Positions 59,880-64,000 of a stretch of 64,000 nucleotides of DNA are shown one piece after another. Below the pieces are notes generated by a model. The model was not told the DNA's origin, did not search any database, and worked only from the letters and a program-made list of their open reading frames with translations. The stretch is from Rhea pennata (Eukaryota > Chordata > Aves > Rheiformes > Rheidae): assembly GCF_028389875.1 (NCBI RefSeq), contig NC_084663.1, forward strand, positions 93,997,765 to 94,061,764. Direction: 5' to 3'. The first letter of the stretch is position 1; each line of letters starts with the position of its first letter. The position numbers were made by a program, and so were the translations under genes.

Positions 59880-62800
59880 GAAGTGGAAAACCAGCAAACC
59901 AGCTAAAAGAAACAGAAGACACAAGTCTCCTGGGTGAAATCTGCCCTGCAGGAAATATTCCACAGCCTTGCAGGCTGCTTACTGTGGGCCTCCACAGGTA
60001 CAAAAGGATGCAAAGGGCACTAGTTAGCTATCTGCAAATACAGTTTATTCAGTCATTCTCTTCTAGGATGGGGAGAAGAGAATGGGATTCTACATTCCTA
60101 CTCAATGTAGTCTCATTTTTTGATTCACAGGTTTCCAGCTCATCTTTCTTCAATGCCCCAGCCCATTTCCATCACAGTATAACTGGAGTAAGAAAGAGGT
60201 TACTTGCGATATGAGAGCAGGAAAAGGCAAACTGAATGCTGACTCCCTTCTTGAATTCATCAGGCATTTTGCAGTTCACCCAAACTTCATTCCATGCTCC
60301 AAATACTAACACATTTGCTAGATAATTCTAGATCTAGGACAGAACATACAGGTTGCTGAAGGAAAGCTCCAGTGCTCAAGTTTCGAGGACTTGACATATG
60401 GACATGATTTCAGTGGTGGAAAGTCTTCCTTATTATGTTAGCTGCCTTACCAATTTCCCAAATGTAGCTACATCCTTTTGCTACAGATAAAAGGAGCAGG
60501 GGAGGGACGGGAATCTTTTCAGCTTTCTGTAGCACCTGTAAAACAGCCAGTAGCTCTTTGATCCTCATCTTCATGAAAATAGAATGAAGATCCACCAGGT
60601 AATGCTCACGTTTGAAGGTGGCCATGAGTGAATTGTCACTACGATAGGTTTTCTGACCTGATAAAGTTCAGAAAATTCTGCAGGACAGAAACTCATGGGA
60701 AAGGTACCCACCATGTTACTCCAGTATTACCAGATTGGAATATGGCTTACATATGCAGCTTAACAATTTAACAACTATGTTGTGAGACCACATCCTGACT
60801 CAAATGCACCTCCAAAGCATATGCATCCTTTAAAAATGGGCATATCTGAGTTCTGGAGGCTTACAGTGCCAGCATTTACAGTCACCACTAGTGGCTGATT
60901 CTCAGGCACCAGATTATTCTGAAGATGAGGTACTGCAGTTTTACACATTTGGAAGTCAAGTAGTTTCTTTCATTACTGAAAACAGATAGGAATACTGGTT
61001 TACTGTGTGATGATTCCTCAAAAAATGGAAGCAAACAGATTAGGTTAAGTTCAAGACATATCATAAGGAGATACAAAAAACAATTGTAAAATTCTTCAAG
61101 CAAAAACTGCTGAGGCCAGACGTTCGTAGAAGATAAGTGTTTAAAAATAGAACAGGATCTTCATGTCAAAGCAATGGTCATATCCAGAATTTCTGAAAGC
61201 CCTTTACCAAGTCGTCAAGCAAAATCTGTCCATTTAAGGTTCATTAATGTGATTCTGCCTGAACTTTACAAGAGGAGTAAATATTTTACAATACCATCAA
61301 GAAAGCAGGAAGAAATATTCATATTTTACATGACCAAAACATTTTGTGTGAGGAACAAAGTAAGAATGGAATGGCACTGAGAAGAGAGGCCATAAAAAAA
61401 GAGGTCTATAGCCTATTAAATCCAGTTACCACAGGGAAAAATAGAAGACTTTATAAAGAAGTAGAATGATAATGCACTTTAATTCATTCTGAAAATAGGA
61501 ACTCCTCTTTCTGGAAAACAGGCCTCAAGTTCCAGAGTTGCTATATGAATAGAATAAACATCTTTTAACACTAAAAGTAAAATAAAAAGTGAAGTGAGCA
61601 AAATTTTGACAAGAAATCTTGCCTTCCCCAGGAGGATGACGCAAAGGCAGGGAGTTGGTACATGAGCACTAGGAAGTGAAACTGAACATAAATACAGTGA
61701 AATTACTCTGATTTGGTTTTCTTTGTGAATAAACACCAAAACACAATAAAAACATACAGCATTCAGGCCAGCTGAATAATACTGGATGCTATTTCAGCCA
61801 GGAAACAATATTTTTACATGAAATAGTGTTTTTAATTTTTCTAGATGGCTTTTAAATATAGAGCAAGTACTTTTAAAGCACTTGAGGAGAAGAGAAAGAT
61901 ATTTAGATCCCTGAGCAACACTTTTATTAGGTAGCAATCTTCAGGGCAAGTTTAGTCAGTGAAAGCTGCCCTGAATGCTTTGAAGACCTGGCAGTACCAA
62001 TGTAGAGTCCCAGCACTGCTTGGTTAACAGTCATTAGCAAGGAAAGGGGGATTCTGAGTGAATCAGTTTCTTAAATCAGATCTTGGACTTTTTGCTAAAA
62101 CTGCCAATAAAAAAGGTAAGGGAAAGCCAATGGGCTTGGTCGGCTGTCATGCTGACTAACATAGTCATACTTTCCATTCACACCATTACACAGCCAAAAG
62201 CCCTCAAAGGCTGCATTACCCCTTTTCCAGTTCTCAGAGCCACCCAGACTCCAAGGTCTCTGAAGGTGAGAAGCAGACAGCCAGCACTTCAGAGGAAGGA
62301 CTGGCTCTCTTTGCCTAGCAGACCTCCAGCAGTTAATCTCATTTTGTAATTCAATGCCACAAAAGCAGCTCCCAGCCCAGGTTAATCATTTCAAATACTA
62401 GCACCTAGTACTGAAAACTCCATGCAGGGACAATGCTGATTTGTTACCACAGCAACAGCTATTATGAACTTGCACCTCCTTGGCCACCGGGAACTATTTT
62501 GAAAGCCTCTGCTCCCCCTCAGCCCACATAGGATTGGGATACAGCTGCCTCAGAGGCTGATGAGCTAAACTGACACTAGCAAAATGAAAAGCAGTATTTT
62601 AAGAGAATTTAGCATTGCAGATCTGAGGATGAGTCCATTTCCATTAAGGACTGTATTTACAGACATGAACAAGAATGGAGGAAAGCAGCAAAGCGATATT
62701 AAAAACATGAGAACCAAGCAAACCCAAGGAAACAGATTTAATGCCCAAGCACAGCACATTATATGCTCAGCCTGTTTGTCTGCATTGCAGATCTGATGTA

Positions 62801-64000
62801 GTATAGCTCTGCATATGTAGCAGGAATCACACTGATACTACTGCCCATGACACTGGTTCCCTTCAAACTAGCAAGGGCTTTGAGATAGCACTGGCCAGAT
62901 GCCTTTCCTTTTATGTTTCTTTCTTCTCCTCCCATTTTCCTCAGCTGATCAGGGCCAAGAAGGACATGGCCCTTCTTAGTAACAACAAATCTTCTCTAAA
63001 GACTCAGGGTGGAGGCAGGATCACAGCCTCTTTCCTCTCTGTGAGGGATACCACAAGCTGGCTGAGTGCCAGGAAACAGGGCTCCTTAAGCACAATTTCT
63101 GTGTAGGTCAGGACACTACATGTCCTGAAACTTCTTCTCTTCATTTGCTTAAGGAAGACAAAGAAGGCCAAAAAAATCTAGATATTCACTCCATCCCTCA
63201 GCTGAGCTTTATCAACTATTCAGTCACAAGCAGCATCCAGTACAAGCATGACTTCCAGCTGACATCCTAACCAAGCATTTATCACACTCGAGAACCACTC
63301 GGTTTCGCAGATCAGATGCACATAACACTCTCTTCTTCCTTAAGCATCCATAAATTGCTTTGGGATCCACTAAGATGAAAAATAATATCAAAACATAAAT
63401 TATTCTCATTACTGGGAATGGATTAATGTGCTAACTCTTGTGGACTACAGGACAGTAGCCAGCCCTTGTCCACTCAGAAGGGCAACCATCAGAAAGAGAG
63501 ACAAATAAAAAACCTTCCCAGGAAACACTAGTCCTGCAGCCCATTAGCAGATAAACCATGATGCTCTATCATTTTCTCATTTTCTGTGCTTCCACCCAGG
63601 ACATTTGTATACCCTAGTGCTTGCTATTCTTAGTGACTGCTCAAAAAGAAGTCTACCAAGTAGAATACATTATCCCATCACTAAAAGCTGTCAATTTACA
63701 CAACAAATTTCCTGGGGTTGCATAAGTTATGTCCTTGATTGGCATGCCAGGGCTGCTCTGCTGATGATTTTTCATGCCATGCTGTTAACTATTCAACATA
63801 AAGGTGCATCTGAACAGTATACTTGAATCCAACCCTGGGGTCCTAGAATGCTTAAGAGTCAAAAGCAAAGATTAGGCTTGGCAAAAGACTGAAGAAAATA
63901 CATAGACTGACCCTTCTTCTGGCATATTACCAGAACTTGCATTCTCATAGTCACATCTTATAGCCACCAATGAGTCTTCTGCTCTGAATTTGTCTACCCT
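59880..64000. other. Non-coding DNA, no gene seen
   Basis: AT-rich unique sequence to the end of the window, with a weak X-box-like site at 62443-62456 (GTTACCACAGCAAC). No gene, RNA or repeat element recognised. Confidence 0.5.
62443..62456 (+). promoter_or_regulatory. X-box-like RFX site, imperfect
   Basis: GTTACCACAGCAAC keeps both half-sites (GTTACC and GCAAC) of the RFX motif with mismatches in the middle. Single-site evidence only. Confidence 0.3.

Noticed and set aside
1..64000. CRISPR arrays, operons and other prokaryotic features
   Set aside because: The DNA is vertebrate in character; no direct-repeat arrays with spacers are present.

Overview
The window looks like 64 kb of bird nuclear DNA. 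It is AT-rich and gene-poor, with few transposons. Nearly all young repeats are CR1 LINEs with the avian 8-bp tail (ATTCTGTG-like), and there are scattered MIR fossils. No protein-coding host gene could be supported in any frame. Long open frames either lie inside CR1 elements or an LTR, or show no recognisable domain. The stretch is probably intergenic or a large intron, and the species cannot be named from sequence.

Layout: 1-14 kb is unique non-coding DNA with a CpG-rich block at 2.6-3.06 kb and poly(A) tracts. A short CR1 tail sits at 14.2 kb and an old CR1/L3-like fossil at 18.8-19.3 kb. A 1.6 kb minus-strand CR1 carrying reverse-transcriptase (RT) remnants spans 20.3-21.9 kb. A second minus-strand CR1 (23.2-23.9 kb) stops 11 bp from a complete tRNA-Leu(CAG) gene (23902-23984, minus). 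From 24 to 44.8 kb the DNA is mostly unique, with several MIRs, a CR1 3' tail at 33.6 kb, a second CpG-rich block at 36.3 kb and several perfect inverted repeats. A 3.3 kb plus-strand CR1 (44.8-48.1 kb) keeps remnants of the ORF1 esterase and of the ORF2 endonuclease, RT and C-terminal region, all broken. It is followed by a MIR and an ancient CR1. A probable minus-strand solo LTR lies at 54.5-55.06 kb, and a possible regulatory block with an AP-1 site next to an RFX X-box at 56.4 kb.

The only gene I regard as probably functional is the tRNA. The most interesting observation is that the two long CR1 copies share the same two defects in ORF2: a changed RT catalytic motif and, about 11 codons later, the same frame-breaking stop. 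This suggests that their common parent was already defective and was copied by another element's enzyme. No wholly new biological system was found.
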